Positions 45,926 to 58,222 are shown, counted from the first letter of the stretch. The stretch is DNA of 64,000 nt from Misgurnus anguillicaudatus (GCF_027580225.2 NC_073360.2:11648501-11712500), one strand, 5' to 3'. Numbers and translations are program-made. Notes: a model not told the origin generated them from the sequence alone.

Positions 45926-47799
45926 CAGTCCCTCCAGAAAAACGCGATTATGAGATGATCGCATAATTTAATGCATAATCAGCCAAAGTCTGCATATTTA
46001 TGCAGGGGCCGCATTTTTTCAAATACGCCGCACTTACGTCGCATAAATTGCAGATTTCCACACGCAAAATATGCGGGGCTTGCATGGTTTCATAATCCCC
46101 GCATTTCCGTAGCAAAAAGTCATATATATCCATGCACGTAATTTGTACGGGGGTCAGGACCCACCAAAAATCAAATCCAGATTAAAAACATCATTCAGAT
46201 TAAAATAAATATGAAATATTCTGAATCTTTATTAATTTTATTTGCCAGCAAGAAAGATAGTATTATATTTTAAATAATCTGTAATGTACCGCCCACCGAC
46301 TACTTGGTATTACCCAACCCCCTTTCTCTACCAAGTTTGTTCACTATTTTGCGCATGCGCAGTCGCTGGGATAAATGGTTGGAGAAAGCTGACGGATGGT
46401 GCATGATGAAAAGGACACTGAAAGGCAGCCAATCGAGCCAGACAACGATTATTCATTATAGTTAGTGTGGGGCGCGGCCCACTGTTGGGGAATAGAGACA
46501 TAACAAGTGGGGCGCGACAAACAGGTTTTGTGCCCATCTTTTTAATTCCTTTATTTATTGACCATACACTCAAAACAAAACAAAGACACATTTAAATGTA
46601 AGCCGTACTTAACTTTTTCACACTTAAGATTAAACATTTTTTTTAAGTTTTTAAAAAGTTTTTCAAGGCGACCGTTATTGATCGTAGTATCACTTTATGG
46701 TTATGGTTCATTCACACCGCGCTGAATGACTGATGATCTGCTTTTATTTCCTTTTTTTTATTCAAAATTTCACAAATTTGTTAGCTATTAGGATATATCT
46801 GATATTCCGATTGTCAAATATGTGCAACTTGTGCAAGTGGATGTGTTTTGTTGTTCAAACAACTTATAACGATCGCGTTAGTTGAGCTGTATGTGCAACG
46901 TATTTTGTGCAAAATGTCTTCTTTGACGTAAACAGGTGTTTGGTGCTTTTATCTGAATGATATGTGTGTTAAGTTGCAGCCAAATATGTTGTAACATGTT
47001 GTGATTTACAGATAGGCCTTCTTTTGTATTTACATGCTTTTGTTTAGATTTTGTTAGTGGATGGTGAGTGTTGGTGATGCCCACCAATATGTGAAATCTG
47101 TTCTAAATAAGGTGCAAGCTGCACTCCAGTGTGCCATCCTGTATTGTGTATTTGTTGCATGTAGGTGCCAATACAGTGATTCAATGGATTCATCTTTAAG
47201 TTCTTGTTTCTTTTTTCATAAAATATTGAACACACACAAAAAATCAATTAAGTGGAAGCTGCCACTGCTGGCTAGTGCTTAAACACTTAAGTTAACTACT
47301 GTGTCATTATGGCATAAATAGTCAAGTGAACAGCTGCATTTACGTTAAGTGGTCTAAATCAGTAAAAGTATCACAATGTATTTCAAACACAGGAACGGCA
47401 AATTAACATTTTACCTTTTACACAAGAAAATGATTCAATAAAGAAATAAATATGCCGCGAGTTTAACCCCCCCAATGGTAGACCCAAAGTTACGCCTTGC
47501 ATATATCTTATCTGAAAGTTGAAAAATGTTGCATTTACTTCACACAAGCGCAGCCATGTCCGCTGTTGCTATGGGAACATTATGAACTGGTGTAATTACA
47601 CGACGTAAACATCATTTAAAACCCCAACCGCAGTTTTTGCAAGTTCTCACAATTTTTGCAAGTTCCTGCAATTTCATCACATAAAATTGCATAAATATCC
47701 CACATATTCTAACGCATTTTTTACGAAAACATGCCGCAAGATCAAGAATTTTTGCCCGCATCAATCACCAAAAACTCAGCATTTTTAATGGAAGGACTG
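45926..47799. mobile_element. hAT-like element, CAGTCCCTCCAG end
   Basis: The left end CAGTCCCTCCAGAAAAACGC faces the right end TTAATGGAAGGACTG. CAGTCCYTCC termini with GCATAAT/ATTATGC-type subterminal words are a recurrent teleost hAT-type pattern. About 1.87 kb with no intact transposase. The 8-bp flanks do not match cleanly, so ends may be eroded or two elements may be merged. Confidence 0.5.
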
Positions 47800-48051
47800 T
47801 GTATTACTGCATAGATGGACTTCTTAAATCTGTCATTAGATAAAAGATATAAAAGCAGAGCAGAAGTTGAGAAAACCTCAAGTTTTATTTGCACACGCTG
47901 TAAAAAATGATATCTTATCAACATATATTTTATGTTACTTTAACTCAACAAATTAAGTTAAACAAGGTCAACTTGTTTTTCTACGTTATATCAACTTATC
48001 GCAAGTCAAAACTTTAAAAAGTAGGTTGAATTTACTAATTTTGTAACATAA

Positions 48052-48700
48052 TAGTGCTGCAGGGATGACGTACTTTTGTAAGCTAACCCGGAAGTTACAC
48101 TGTAAAAAAAATGCAGCATGAACACTGAAAAAAAATTATTCATTGAATTTAATCAATTTTTTTAAGGTAAGTGGTTGCAATCAATTTATTTAAGCTACAT
48201 TTAAACAAAAGTTTTATATTTTATTTTACTTTACTAATCTTTTTTGTTTAAATGTAGCTTAAATAGATTGATTGCAACCACTTACCTTAAAGGATTGATT
48301 GAATTCAATGAATCATTTTTTTCAGTGAAGTTAAAACTAATTTGTTTTGTCAATTCAATCTACTATTTTAAGTTTTGGCTTAAAAAAGTTGACATAACTT
48401 ATAAATTCAAGTTGAAATGGTTTAACTTAATTTTTTAAGCTAAAGTACCATAAAAATAGATGTTGATTTGACAAAACTGTTGCATTTCGCCGATGACATT
48501 ATTTTCACAATAAAAGTCTGAATACTGTACTATATTGTGAAATGTCACAATTAAAGCCTGTGACATGCTTATAATGTAATTTACTGTGAAATATCGCAGT
48601 TACATCTTGTGAAATCCAAGAAATTTTTTACAGTGTAGCGGGATGAATAAAAGCCTATTAATTTTTTCCTATAGACTTAAGCTCCGTGTTTAACAAGAGC
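48052..48700. mobile_element. GCTGCAGGGAT foldback copy, interrupted
   Basis: GTGCTGCAGGGATGACGTAC and AACCCGGAAGTTA before the insert, GCGGGATGAATAAAAGCCTA and TTTCCTATAGACTT after it. This matches the uninterrupted copy at 24010-24326. Confidence 0.7.
48098..48635. mobile_element. CACTG-ended insert with TA TSD
   Basis: A 538-bp insert starting CACTGTAAAAAAAATGCAGC and ending AAATTTTTTACAGTG, TA on both sides. It contains a second palindrome at 48124-48327 (CACTGAAAAAAAATTATTCA to GAATCATTTTTTTCAGTG) with the paired words AGTGGTTGCAATCAAT and TTTAAATGTAGCTTAAAT. The related piece at 47897-48051 (CTGTAAAAAATGATATC) lies just upstream. Confidence 0.8.
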
Positions 48701-49287
48701 TATGACACTTACACGTTTCGTCCAAAAAGAGAATCTTCACAAATGAACACAACTTTTATGAATTCAGAAACTAAAATTTGGCTTTTAATATATCTAATTA
48801 AAGACAAAACGTGTCATAAACTTTTGTTGAACACAGATCTTTTTTTTTGCGATAATCCAAAAGTCCATTAATGATAAGTTGTGTTAACTTCATGCAGCAC
48901 ATTTCTTTCAGTGCAGATGTGCATTGTGACATGGAATACTCATCCTGTTATGTTTCAATATGGTATCACTATGTTTCTTTGAGTTTTTTAAGGGTTAATC
49001 TAATATTTCTGTCTGATGTGCATTTTTAGGTCGTATTGTATCAGCACTTTTCCTCTGTCGATTCGAGCTCTTCCCTAATGTACACTGGAAGCCATCATGA
49101 TTAATATTAGTATTCACTGCTGCAGGCCAATAAATGTAAGAAATCACGCTGTGATAATTCCATAGAGCAAATTCCTATTCAGTAGTAAGAAAAAGTGGAA
49201 AAGTCCTTAACACATTATATACAAAACAGTTGACTAAGCTACTATTAGTTTGTCAACTTTTATAAAAATGAAATCCATCATCTACTT
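48700..49287. other. intron, nothing recognised
   Basis: No feature beyond a short decayed tail of the preceding repeat. Confidence 0.4.
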
Positions 49288-49529
49288 CAGTGGTTCCCAA
49301 CTTTTTTTACTTCAAGGCCCCCTAGTTGCCCACAACATTTGAAGGCCCCTCACAATTTTTTGCTTGGAATGACTAGACAGATGTATATGTATTACTAAAA
49401 TGGCCAAAAAATAAGAAACATCTTAATTTTTGCTTGTTTTAGCTTATTTCAATGCTTGTTTTGTCCAATTGTAAGTCATCATAAGCCCCCCTTGGAAATC
49501 TGCTGAGGCCCACTGGTTGGGAAACACTG
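49288..49529. mobile_element. hAT-type MITE (242 bp)
   Basis: CAGTGGTTCCCAACTTTTTT at the left and ACTGGTTGGGAAACACTG at the right. Flanks ATCTACTT and ATCTACAG match at 6 of 8 bases, an aged 8-bp duplication. Internal AAGGCCCCCTAG and AAGCCCCCCTTGG words are typical of vertebrate hAT MITEs. Confidence 0.82.
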
Positions 49530-50470
49530 ATCTACAGTAGCCTATAGTAAATTATACTGTACGCCTTTGAACCTCTAAATAAAAATTAAAACGTTTTTTG
49601 CACATGAGCTTATAATGATGTGTGAAATCAGTTTAACAGCTATAGCGATGGCATAGTGATTAACCATGCAGGGGTGTAGCCAGAATTTTGCAACTGTTCA
49701 GCCAGCGTTGCAGGTTGTTTGCATCATAGATTCAAAAACTTTATTCAAAGTCAGACACAAACTGCTTTGCACAACAGGAATGGCCAACCTGGCCACCATG
49801 TAGCTCCGCCCCTAAACATATGTAACCCTACAGATAAAGAGCTGTAGTGGGGAATGTAGATTAAAATCCACATTGCAACATCTCCCTGACACGTGAATTG
49901 TTAAATAAATAAAAAACTAGTAAAAAAAGGCTGAAATGTACCTCACGTCACTTAAGTGTTCCTCAAAACTTCGCACTACCATTTTTTTTGCCTTTACCAA
50001 GCTTTTGACACCAACTGGAAGCCAAGTAAAACAACTCATTCCAATCTAACATTTCCACACTTAGTTAAATGTCACTTTTTAACACTCAACACCTCACATA
50101 GAACCAAATGGGCATCTAATGGGCTCCTATCATTATAGCATTATCAGTCGATAAATGAAATGTTAAGTGCTGTGTGACATTTTAGAAAGTCTTTATTTGT
50201 AGCATAGCATTAAAGGTACTGTTAGGCAAAGACAAGGGGTGGTCTCTACTATGACTGCATTACAGTAAGTTTAATAGGGTCTTACATCTATGTTGTTGAT
50301 GAAAATGGTCAAAGGTTGATTGCGTTTGTTAGTATGGTTGGTTGTTAACTAATGACTTTTGGGTTTTTTACAGACTGGATGATCATTGGTTAAACACTTT
50401 GGGCACACAGGGCTTATCCTAGTCTCAGACTAAAATGCATGATTGAGCTGCATTTAGATATTGACATATC
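49530..50470. other. intron, nothing recognised
   Basis: No clear transposon ends or coding signal. Confidence 0.4.
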
Positions 50471-52022
50471 TTAAAGGGATAGTTTACCCAAAAATGAAAA
50501 TAATATCATTAATGACTCGTTCATCTTCGGAACACAGTTTAAGATGTTTTATAGACGGTTATAAACAAGCAGCTGTCGTGGTCCGCACGTAACTTCTGGT
50601 AAACTCCGCTAAGAATAAATAACAACAAAGTTCTTTAAACATAGTTTATTTATATAACAAGCAAAAAAACAACACATAGATTATCTAGGAAACCAATCAT
50701 TTGTTATTTTCTACGAGGCATTTGTTCAAAAGATCAGTTTAGCAACTAGTCAGACCATTAAAAAAACAAAACCGGAAGTAAAGTTTGACGTGACTGCAGT
50801 GACGCGGATGAGTATGACGCAGCTGACGTAGGGTTGCCGCGGTGACGTAATTTTCCCACCGGTTAATCGGCGCGTCACAAACTTGGTGATCCCGGTATCA
50901 CCGGGTGGGAGGGGCTTATAAATGCGCATGCAGACGTGCACATTTTACTTTCATTTTTGAATTACGCAACTGTTTAAATGCAGCGCTTGCGTAAGCTGCG
51001 TTAAATCGCGTATGAATTTGCGTGTAATGCCAGTGCAACAGCTGGTTTAATTAAGTGCTTGAGTCAATGTGCGCAGGTAATTCTCACATAACCCGCAAGT
51101 CCCAAGCAGAGCAACCGGCTACTTCTCCATAAAAGCGCTGCTTGAATGATGGGTTTATTATTTTTCTTGATGAAAAACACAACAACAAAACGATCTCGCT
51201 TATATTAAACATCATATATGTATATTATAACAAAAACGAGTAAGCACGCGGATTCTGTCATCATCAGTCAGCTCGCCTCGCAAACTCTGACAGAAATAAA
51301 TGAAATCTGACACCTGCTGCTGTGACGTGACGCGAGTTCAGCTCCGCTAAATTCAGTCAGCAGACACATTCAGTTCTTAGTGTTTGCTCTCTCTAACGAA
51401 ACTAAATGAATTAATTACACAAAAATATCAAAATGACGGTGAACGGTGTCGCGGTGGGCAAGTGATCTAACCGGTGAGAGGCTGAAGCACCGGTTATCAC
51501 CGTTTCACCGACTATCGCGGCAAGCCTAAGCTGACGTGTTATCTGGTGCGCCCCAGCTGTTTTTTTTTGTGCGCCCGGGCTTCGTTTACAGTCTGAGGGA
51601 GACGCATGCTGTAAGTTTGAAAAAAAAAAACTCTGCAAACATGTCTGAAGATAAAACGTCATCTGCGTCACTCCAGTCACGTGACTTTAGTCTCGCAAAT
51701 GCGCTTCACAACAGACGCGGAAGAGAAGACGATGCTGAATAAAGTCGTAATTTTTTATATTTTTGGACCAAAATGTATTTTGGATGCTTCAACACATTCT
51801 AACTGAACCACTGATGTCACATGGACTACTTTGATGATGTTTTAATTACCTTTCTGGACATGGACAGTATACCGTGCGTAGATTTTCAATGAAGGCTCAA
51901 CAAGCTCTCAGACTAAATATAAAACATCTTAAACTGTGCTGTGAAGATGAACGAGTTTGGAACAACATGAGGGTGAGTCATTAATGACATTATTTTCATT
52001 TTTGGGTGAACTATCCCTTTAA
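50471..52022. mobile_element. TTAA-type (Kolobok-like) element with ~90-bp TIRs
   Basis: TTAAAGGGATAGTTTACCCA at the left, TGGGTGAACTATCCCTTTAA at the right. The inverted repeats extend through TCATTAATGACTCGTTCATC, TTCGGAACACAGTTTAAGAT and GTTTTATA. Total 1552 bp including both TTAA. It hosts the hAT element at 50829-51528. Without that it is about 0.84 kb and non-coding. Confidence 0.82.
50829..51528. mobile_element. hAT-type element nested in the TTAA element, perfect 8-bp TSD
   Basis: 700 bp, starting TAGGGTTGCCGCGGTGACG and ending ACTATCGCGGCAAGCCTA, flanked by identical AGCTGACG at 50821-50828 and 51529-51536. Subterminal CACCGGTTA words are inverted at the two ends. No transposase ORF. 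Confidence 0.9.
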
Positions 52023-52138
52023 CATAGACCAGTGCTGTTGTTTTGTCTCAAGAGGCACACCTGTTTTTGTAAGATTTGCTTGTAAACTACTTAAATGTCC
52101 TAATATAACTAAGGCCTAGTCTTGGATTAATCTAAACT

Positions 52139-52800
52139 AGGGGTGTGACGGTTATTATATAACCGTGAGACCGACGGTTATAGTTGAACACCGTCATTAG
52201 AACTCTATAACCGACAAAACCGTGTTATTAAATTATTAAATATATATATCATAAAGAATGTTTAAATACTAATTAAAAACAATTGTCAACAGTCTGTGTT
52301 ACACGCCCCACCATGTTATCACGTCACGCAATGAAAAATATAGAGCGGAGCAGACACTGACAACGCGCTGACATACAGGAGAGACCAGGGCACTTTTTGG
52401 TTACTTTTGAGATTATATAGCAAAAAAATTGACTGCACGCTCACTTGCAAAATAATTTTATTTAAACCATACTTTTGAGATTAAACATATTAAACAAAGT
52501 CTCACCTTTCAAATCATCTCTTCCTTCTAGTTAATTTATAGAATCAAATAAACATGAATGACCATAAGATGTTTTAACCGCGGAAAGGCTCCGCCCCGCT
52601 TTTCAAGTTCAAATCCTATCTACTAACTCTCCTGAAAGCACATTCACTGCCAGTTGTCTTGCTGTTAATTTTAAATTAACGTAGAGCAAGTAGCTAATCA
52701 GTGTCTAGTTTATTCAAACGCTGGTTTCACATCGCAAGCATGAGCACTGAGCAGCGCGTATGCGGAGAGCGTTTGCTGCGCGTGGCCATTGTGCTTTTAC
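52139..52800. mobile_element. hAT-like fragment, left end only
   Basis: TAGGGGTGTGACGGTTATTA and CCGACGGTTATAGTTGAACA are typical of vertebrate hAT ends (TAGGGSTGYRACGRT). The right terminus is not seen before 53 kb, so the limit given is approximate. Confidence 0.5.
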
Positions 52801-55799
52801 ATGGCGCAGTTTAATAACAGTATAACAATCTCAAGTTCACATTACTTTATTTTACATGCATTTATGAGCAAAACCTCTTCAAGACGCTTTTTAATCCACA
52901 TTGTTTTCGTGCTGTTCTGGTCCGTGTAATGACAGATATAGACAAACAGTCAATCTTATTGGATTAAACGAAACCCTAAACATGTGTTTGCATACTCCAT
53001 GCACAATAGCTGTAATCTAATCTGTAGGTATTCTACGTCTGCATCTCAAATTCATGTGCACCCTGTGAAATACAGCTCACATGAAAGCGCTGTGTTTTTT
53101 GGCTGACCCCAAAATATCTTGTCTTGTGTTTTGATATAGCAACAAGCTCGATGAACAAAGGCGAACGTTGTGTGATGCAGCATGAGAAACGAAACCTTAG
53201 AGATTCGACAAAGAGAATTACATTTAGCTTAGCTGTTTTCTATGCAGTAGTTGTTTTCTCGGAATGCCTGATGTAAAATTTGACCTTATTCGACTCCAAA
53301 TGTAGCGTCGACTGCCTCTAATCATCCCACAACATCCACCCGAGTCTCTAAGTGTCACCACAAAGTTGTTGCCCGGTTTATCCTCCTGCACCTGGTCTCT
53401 AAGATCTGTTTTAACCTCTGATCATTGACCACCTGCAGCAGAGTGTTTTCTTGGATCGTGTAAGCCGCTAGGAATTAACTTCCTGTCTGCAGTGGTGTAA
53501 CAGCCTCACATCCCTGCAATAATCACAGCTTGTCCAGATAGTGACCAATCACAGCTGCCCGTTCAAGTGGTCTAATTGTAGAGTGTGGGACTTTTGGCTT
53601 CTCTGAACGTGTCAATGCCAAAATCGGTGTACCAGCTGCAGGATGGGCACAGCCGCGGGGCCTGTCACTTTCTCTCCTATTCGTCAGATTTAGTGTTCCG
53701 ATTATGTCAGAGTAAAAGCTCGGCTCCAGAGTTGGATGTTCACTGTGGTATTGAGTGTCTCTCGAAGCGTACCGCCAAATGATTGTTCACAAGTAAGGTG
53801 CGAAGGCATTTTGTCAGCTGTGCTTTTCATTCCAAGAACAACAACACCAAATATATCCAAACACGCTGAGCGCCCGAACAATATTTTCCAACCACGCCCG
53901 CACTTACGACCTTGAAAATAACAGTCGTAATCTGCTCCATTATCCCCCGCTGGTGCCTTCTTCGATTTGGCTGCGGATCCACTCGCCAAGTTTTTATTTG
54001 TGACTCATAAAGAGCCTTGGCTAAAATCGATGCGACTGTAAAATGCAGTTAAATGTAAAATCAGCAGCCGTTGCAGAGGAGCATCGGCTAAACGTGTTAA
54101 ACAGCGCCCCGGGGTCATCAGATTGCTCCATCCCAAGGGAATGCTGGGATGTCAGTCAAACCAGCCACAAGTCTTGCGGGGTTGTCCATGCAGAGATAAC
54201 TTACATCTTTTTTCTTTTCCTAAAGAGTTGGAATAAACCCATGTCGAGGGTTTTTTGGAAACCAACCATTTCATCATGTTGACTTCTTTAAGCTGTAGAA
54301 AAAAGAGCTTTGTCAGGCGCTGGCATTTCACGGAGGTTGTGACAGATTGAAGCTAACTCTGGGCATCTGGCAGGATTTCGTAGCTTTTTTGGGAAGTGTG
54401 GGTGCAGAGTGTTTGCCAGCCCCTGTTGGCCTGCGTTGAATTGATAATAGTCGTCTGAAGGGTTATTCAAACCTTTGTGCACTTGTTTATGTCAATGGAT
54501 TTGGGATAACGGCGTAAGCTTGACACCATTGTGTCAGAATAAGACGTACCATAAAGTCCCGGTGTAAGTTAAAAGAAATAACACATCTCGGGTTGTATTG
54601 AGCTCTCTCTGAGAATGCTTTCACCTCTTCATTTGACCCCGACAAATTCGACCACTGTGGTAAATCTATTTTATCCTCTGTGTGGGTGAATCTTTTTAAC
54701 ACTCAATGTCTTTCTTCTCTTTTTGGCGTTCTTTTTAACACCCACATCACTATACGTTATCATTGTACGACTTGAATGGCGTTTCAGAGTCTGTGCACTG
54801 TACCATCGGCTGCGGTACAAAAAGCGACTGGCAGCTAATCCTCACCTTTGTGATGTTCGTTTTACGAGTGTTTATGCGTTTGCCTTTTCTGCTAGCAACA
54901 AGGCATGCACTTTTTACTTCCATTCTTCCCCTCTGTGTGTGAGGAAGATATGGGCTTGTGGAAATGTGTCGTCTTCCCCTAAGCTTTGATGGCTTTTTGT
55001 TTTTTAAAAAGGGGGGTCTCTCAGCAGGCCCATGTGTAGAGTGATTCCATACCTGATTACCTTTCCCTCAATCCACTCCCCACAGGCATTTGCATCTGCA
55101 TAAAGCCTCTGTTTATTCTCTATTCATCACTCGGATTCTGAAACAATATCTAAACACGGTTGAGTCATCCTATAAAACGATGCTGTCTTGGAAATCTTAT
55201 TGTACGAAGATGCATAGATGTTTTTACGTTAATGCGCATTTGAAAGGAACGAAAGACGGTGCTATTGTCTCTGTTGACATGTCAGTAAATCCATTTTCCG
55301 ATTTGACATGTCATTGTTTGCATGTAACAAAGTTCCCAAAAAGACGCAAGCGTTTCCGAGCATATTCGCTGAGACTGAAGTGTGAATGGTTTTGTGTCGG
55401 GACACCCAGTACAATTTCATAACACAATGTCCTAACGGGGCGTTTGTTAATATCTAAAGACCTGCTGGGAATGTCTGTATGTCTGTATCTCAAAAGGTGT
55501 ACAAGGTGTTAAATGAAGAGCTCAGTCTCTCTTGCTTTTACTGAGCGATGGACTACGAGGTGATTGTGCGTTTCGATTGGAGTGAGGTGATGTGTTTAAG
55601 AAAACCTTTCTGTTGATCATTCTCTCAGCTGAAGAAAGCCCTTCTTGGAAATTGCAAACATAATGGATGAATGGCTGCCTGTGGCAGCTAGAAAATGCCT
55701 ACAACTCTAAAGAAAAATAAAGTTTGTTTTCTGTAACAAATGGATAGCGCTTTCTGGAAATGGCGATTGTCAATATCAACCTAAATTTTGTATGAGCTG
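52801..55799. other. 3 kb of intron without recognised repeats or genes
   Basis: The longest repeat-poor stretch in the window. ORFs of 60-110 codons on both strands (e.g. 53702-53989, 55090-55422) have no motif, no phased splice sites and overlap one another. Confidence 0.45.
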
Positions 55800-56340
55800 T
55801 GATCTATGAAGTTTGCGATTTTAGCAGCAACCCCCCCCCAAAAAAAAAAAAACCTGTTGCAGGTAACAGTTTTGAAGAATTATGAAATATTATTGAGGCA
55901 CAACCTTCCGATCTCTCTGATGAAGGCAATACGGAAGTGAAACTGCATTTCATCGACTGGCCACTAGAGGCTGGCCCCAAAAGAGAGTCAATTCCCATAG
56001 ACCCCCATGTTTAAATGCCCAACTTTACAGTAGAAGGTAATGTGTTTACAGCCTGGTACAAAAAGTGAGGGGGTGAATTTAAAATTTTAATTGGTTTAAA
56101 TTATATTAATCTATAAAGTTCTGCATAATTAAGGGCGTGGCCACTTGAGTGACGGGTGAACTGCCACTGCTGTCACTACCGTAAAGCTAGGCGGGCGTAG
56201 TTTACCAACCAGCCACCTCAGCTTCACCCAGGTCCCGCCTCTTTACCCATTTTTGGTTATCATCGGCGAGTGATGCATGGTGACGCGTGGCCAAGATGGC
56301 AACGGCAGGCTCCGCCATCTATTGGCTTAAAAAAACTCTT
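55800..56340. repeat. dispersed repeat (GGCCACTAGAGGCTGG)
   Basis: GACTGGCCACTAGAGGCTGG, AATTCCCATAGACCCCCATG and GTAGTTTACCAACCAGCCAC are blocks I associate with a common fish repeat. Ends not defined. A C-run then an A-run at 55831-55851. Confidence 0.4.
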
Positions 56341-56512
56341 CACATATCCATATTTTTACCGGCTATTAGATATTTATTTACTAGTTATTACATTAAACTA
56401 TATAAATGTCAGTCTGTCACTCAGTATGGGCAAACGTTATTTGTATTTAATAAAAAAACATAAAATAAATAATATGGTAAAAAACTTAATTAGAAAAAAA
56501 TATTTAAATTAT

Positions 56513-57118
56513 TTAACACTTTCCTCGCCATTGACGAGTTATCTCGTCAATTAAGCGAAAACATTTGCATTGAAAAACGTGTTCCTGATTAGTTTTTATG
56601 TTATCTGTAATACCGCAATTATCCTGTATATGGTGCACTTACCCATTTAAAAAAACTCAAGCAAAAAATTATTTACTAATTTTACAATTAACTTGTAATT
56701 GTTTTGATAATTGTTCTGAATCTGATCTCTAACAAAATTCCTTCACAAAAATGTATTTATTTCAGCTTTTTGCTATTATTTTTTTTTAAGAAAAATACCC
56801 ATATTTCTACCGAGCCCCTAAGGTGACATTGGAGTAAAAAAATTTAAAGTTAAGTTTCATGTGCTCACGTGAAACTTTCGCATGCTCACGTGAAACTTGC
56901 ATGCTCACATGAAACCTTCATGTGCTCATGCGAAATCTTCATGTGCAGAATTTTTTAAAAAAGTTTAGTTTCACGTGCGCACGTGAAAGCAAAAGTTTCA
57001 TGTGCGCAAGCGAAAGTTTCACGTGCGCACGCGATAGTATGTTCTTTCATTTGGCATATTTGTTTGTTTATATATTTTTAGAAACGTTTTTCCTGGATGG
57101 CATTTTATGAAACTTTTC
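56513..57118 (-). mobile_element. piggyBac-like TTAA MITE, copy D (inverted)
   Basis: TTAACACTTTCCTCGCCATT then GACGAGTTATCTCGTCAATT, followed by the family blocks in reverse order: GAAAAACGTGTTCCTGAT, CTTCACAAAAATG, CTTTTTGCTATTA, CCCATATTT, TTCTTTCATTTGG, TGGCATTTTATGAAACTTTT. The far terminus is eroded. It carries the minisatellite at 56854-57036. Confidence 0.75.
56854..57036. repeat. GTTTCACGTGCGCACGTGAAAC minisatellite (unit ~22 bp, palindromic)
   Basis: Six to eight imperfect units built on the word TTTCAYGTGCKCACGTGAAA. 56969-56988 is a perfect 20-bp palindrome. The units alternate CATGTGC, CACGTGC and CATGCTC. The array is absent from other copies of the host MITE. Confidence 0.8.
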
Positions 57119-57256
57119 AAAAAAAGACCATAATTTTAAGGATATTTTGTAGAAGGAATCAAGATAAAAAATTTTGTGTGTAAAATGTGGGACGTTCAAA
57201 AGATAATACAAACTATTTAATACATTTTTGTAATAAGTTAATAGTAAATACACTCA

Positions 57257-57300
57257 GTGTTGGGTCAAAAAGGGACAAACCCAACTATTTCGTTAAATTA
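57257..57300. repeat. GGGTCAAAAAGGGAC fragment
   Basis: GTTGGGTCAAAAAGGGACAA then ACCCAACTATTTCG, a short end piece of the 7176-7332 family, about 140 bp before the next exon. Confidence 0.6.
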
Positions 57301-57438
57301 ATAAAAAATCATAACTTTTTTATAATAATTGTTTGTACTACAATGGATTAAATATCGGTTCAGTGAGCTGGTTGTGATTTAAATAGACTGATGTTTTCTG
57401 GTGATTGATAATTAATGATACACACCTTTCTATCTTAG

Positions 57439-57591
57439 CGTTAAGGGACAACCGGATTGAACTGGTTCAAGCCTCTTGGAAGGAGCTGACCATCAGTATC
57501 AACGACGTCACGCTATCAGATGAAGGTCAATACACATGCTCGCTCTTCACCATGCCTGTCAAAACTTCCAAGGCCTACCTCACAGTGCTAG
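57439..57591 (+). CDS. cadm2 exon: second half of Ig1
   Basis: 153 bp, phase 1 at both ends, acceptor TTTCTATCTTAG and donor CTAG|GTAAGA. The split codon G|CG joins NKK of the previous exon to ALRDNRIELVQ. It continues SWKELTISINDVTLSD, then EGQYTCSLFTMPVKT with the canonical DxGxYxC motif that carries the second Ig1 cysteine, and ends SKAYLTVL plus the first base of Gly. It matches CADM2 (RASWHELSISVSDVSLSD, SLFTMPVKTSKAYLTVLG from memory) at most positions. CADM3 has TAKSLVTVLG and CADM1 is far more different here. With 30128-30277 it completes one V-set fold across a 27.2-kb intron. An in-frame upstream ATG at 57405 is intronic. Confidence 0.96.
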
Positions 57592-58222
57592 GTAAGATCT
57601 ACCATTGATCAGTCTGAGGTCAATGTGTTCCTTCACGGGTTCTTGTTCTCTCATTGCACTTCGGCAGTGTAGGAACTGATGGAAATGAGGGAATTTAACA
57701 TCTGCTAAAGGAGCGTTAGTTGTGTCGCTGTCACTCTGTGATTTAGTGTATGGTGGTACCTTCAGAAAAACACTGGAGTCGGCATATTTAAGAACATTTG
57801 TAGGCTATGTTTTTCTTGACCTAAAAATGTAGAAACTAAACTACTTCTGCAATGTTATACACATAAAAAAGTAAAAACAAAACTTATTTTTAAATTAAAA
57901 TGGCCGTGCATAATGATTAAAAGCAGGAAGGAAGTGGTTTCAGAATGAGAAGTTGATAGTTAAATGGTTAAAGGGATCAAAACATATTAATAACTTGAAA
58001 ATTAACACCAAAATATCAAAATTAACTCATAATTTAAAGACTTTACTTCATGTTCATGCTATCCCAGATGTATATGTATTTGAACACAAACATTGGTTAA
58101 TATAGGAATCCAAATTTCATGTACAGTAATGCACGCACAAACACGCAGCTCATTTTATAAACGTCCAAATGCTGAATATCACAGTTTATCATCATAATCC
58201 TCATTCTCTGGTCGTATCTCAG
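57592..58222. other. 631-bp intron between Ig1 and Ig2 exons
   Basis: Begins GTAAGATC and ends GTCGTATCTCAG. No repeat with clear ends. Much shorter than the neighbouring introns. Confidence 0.85.
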
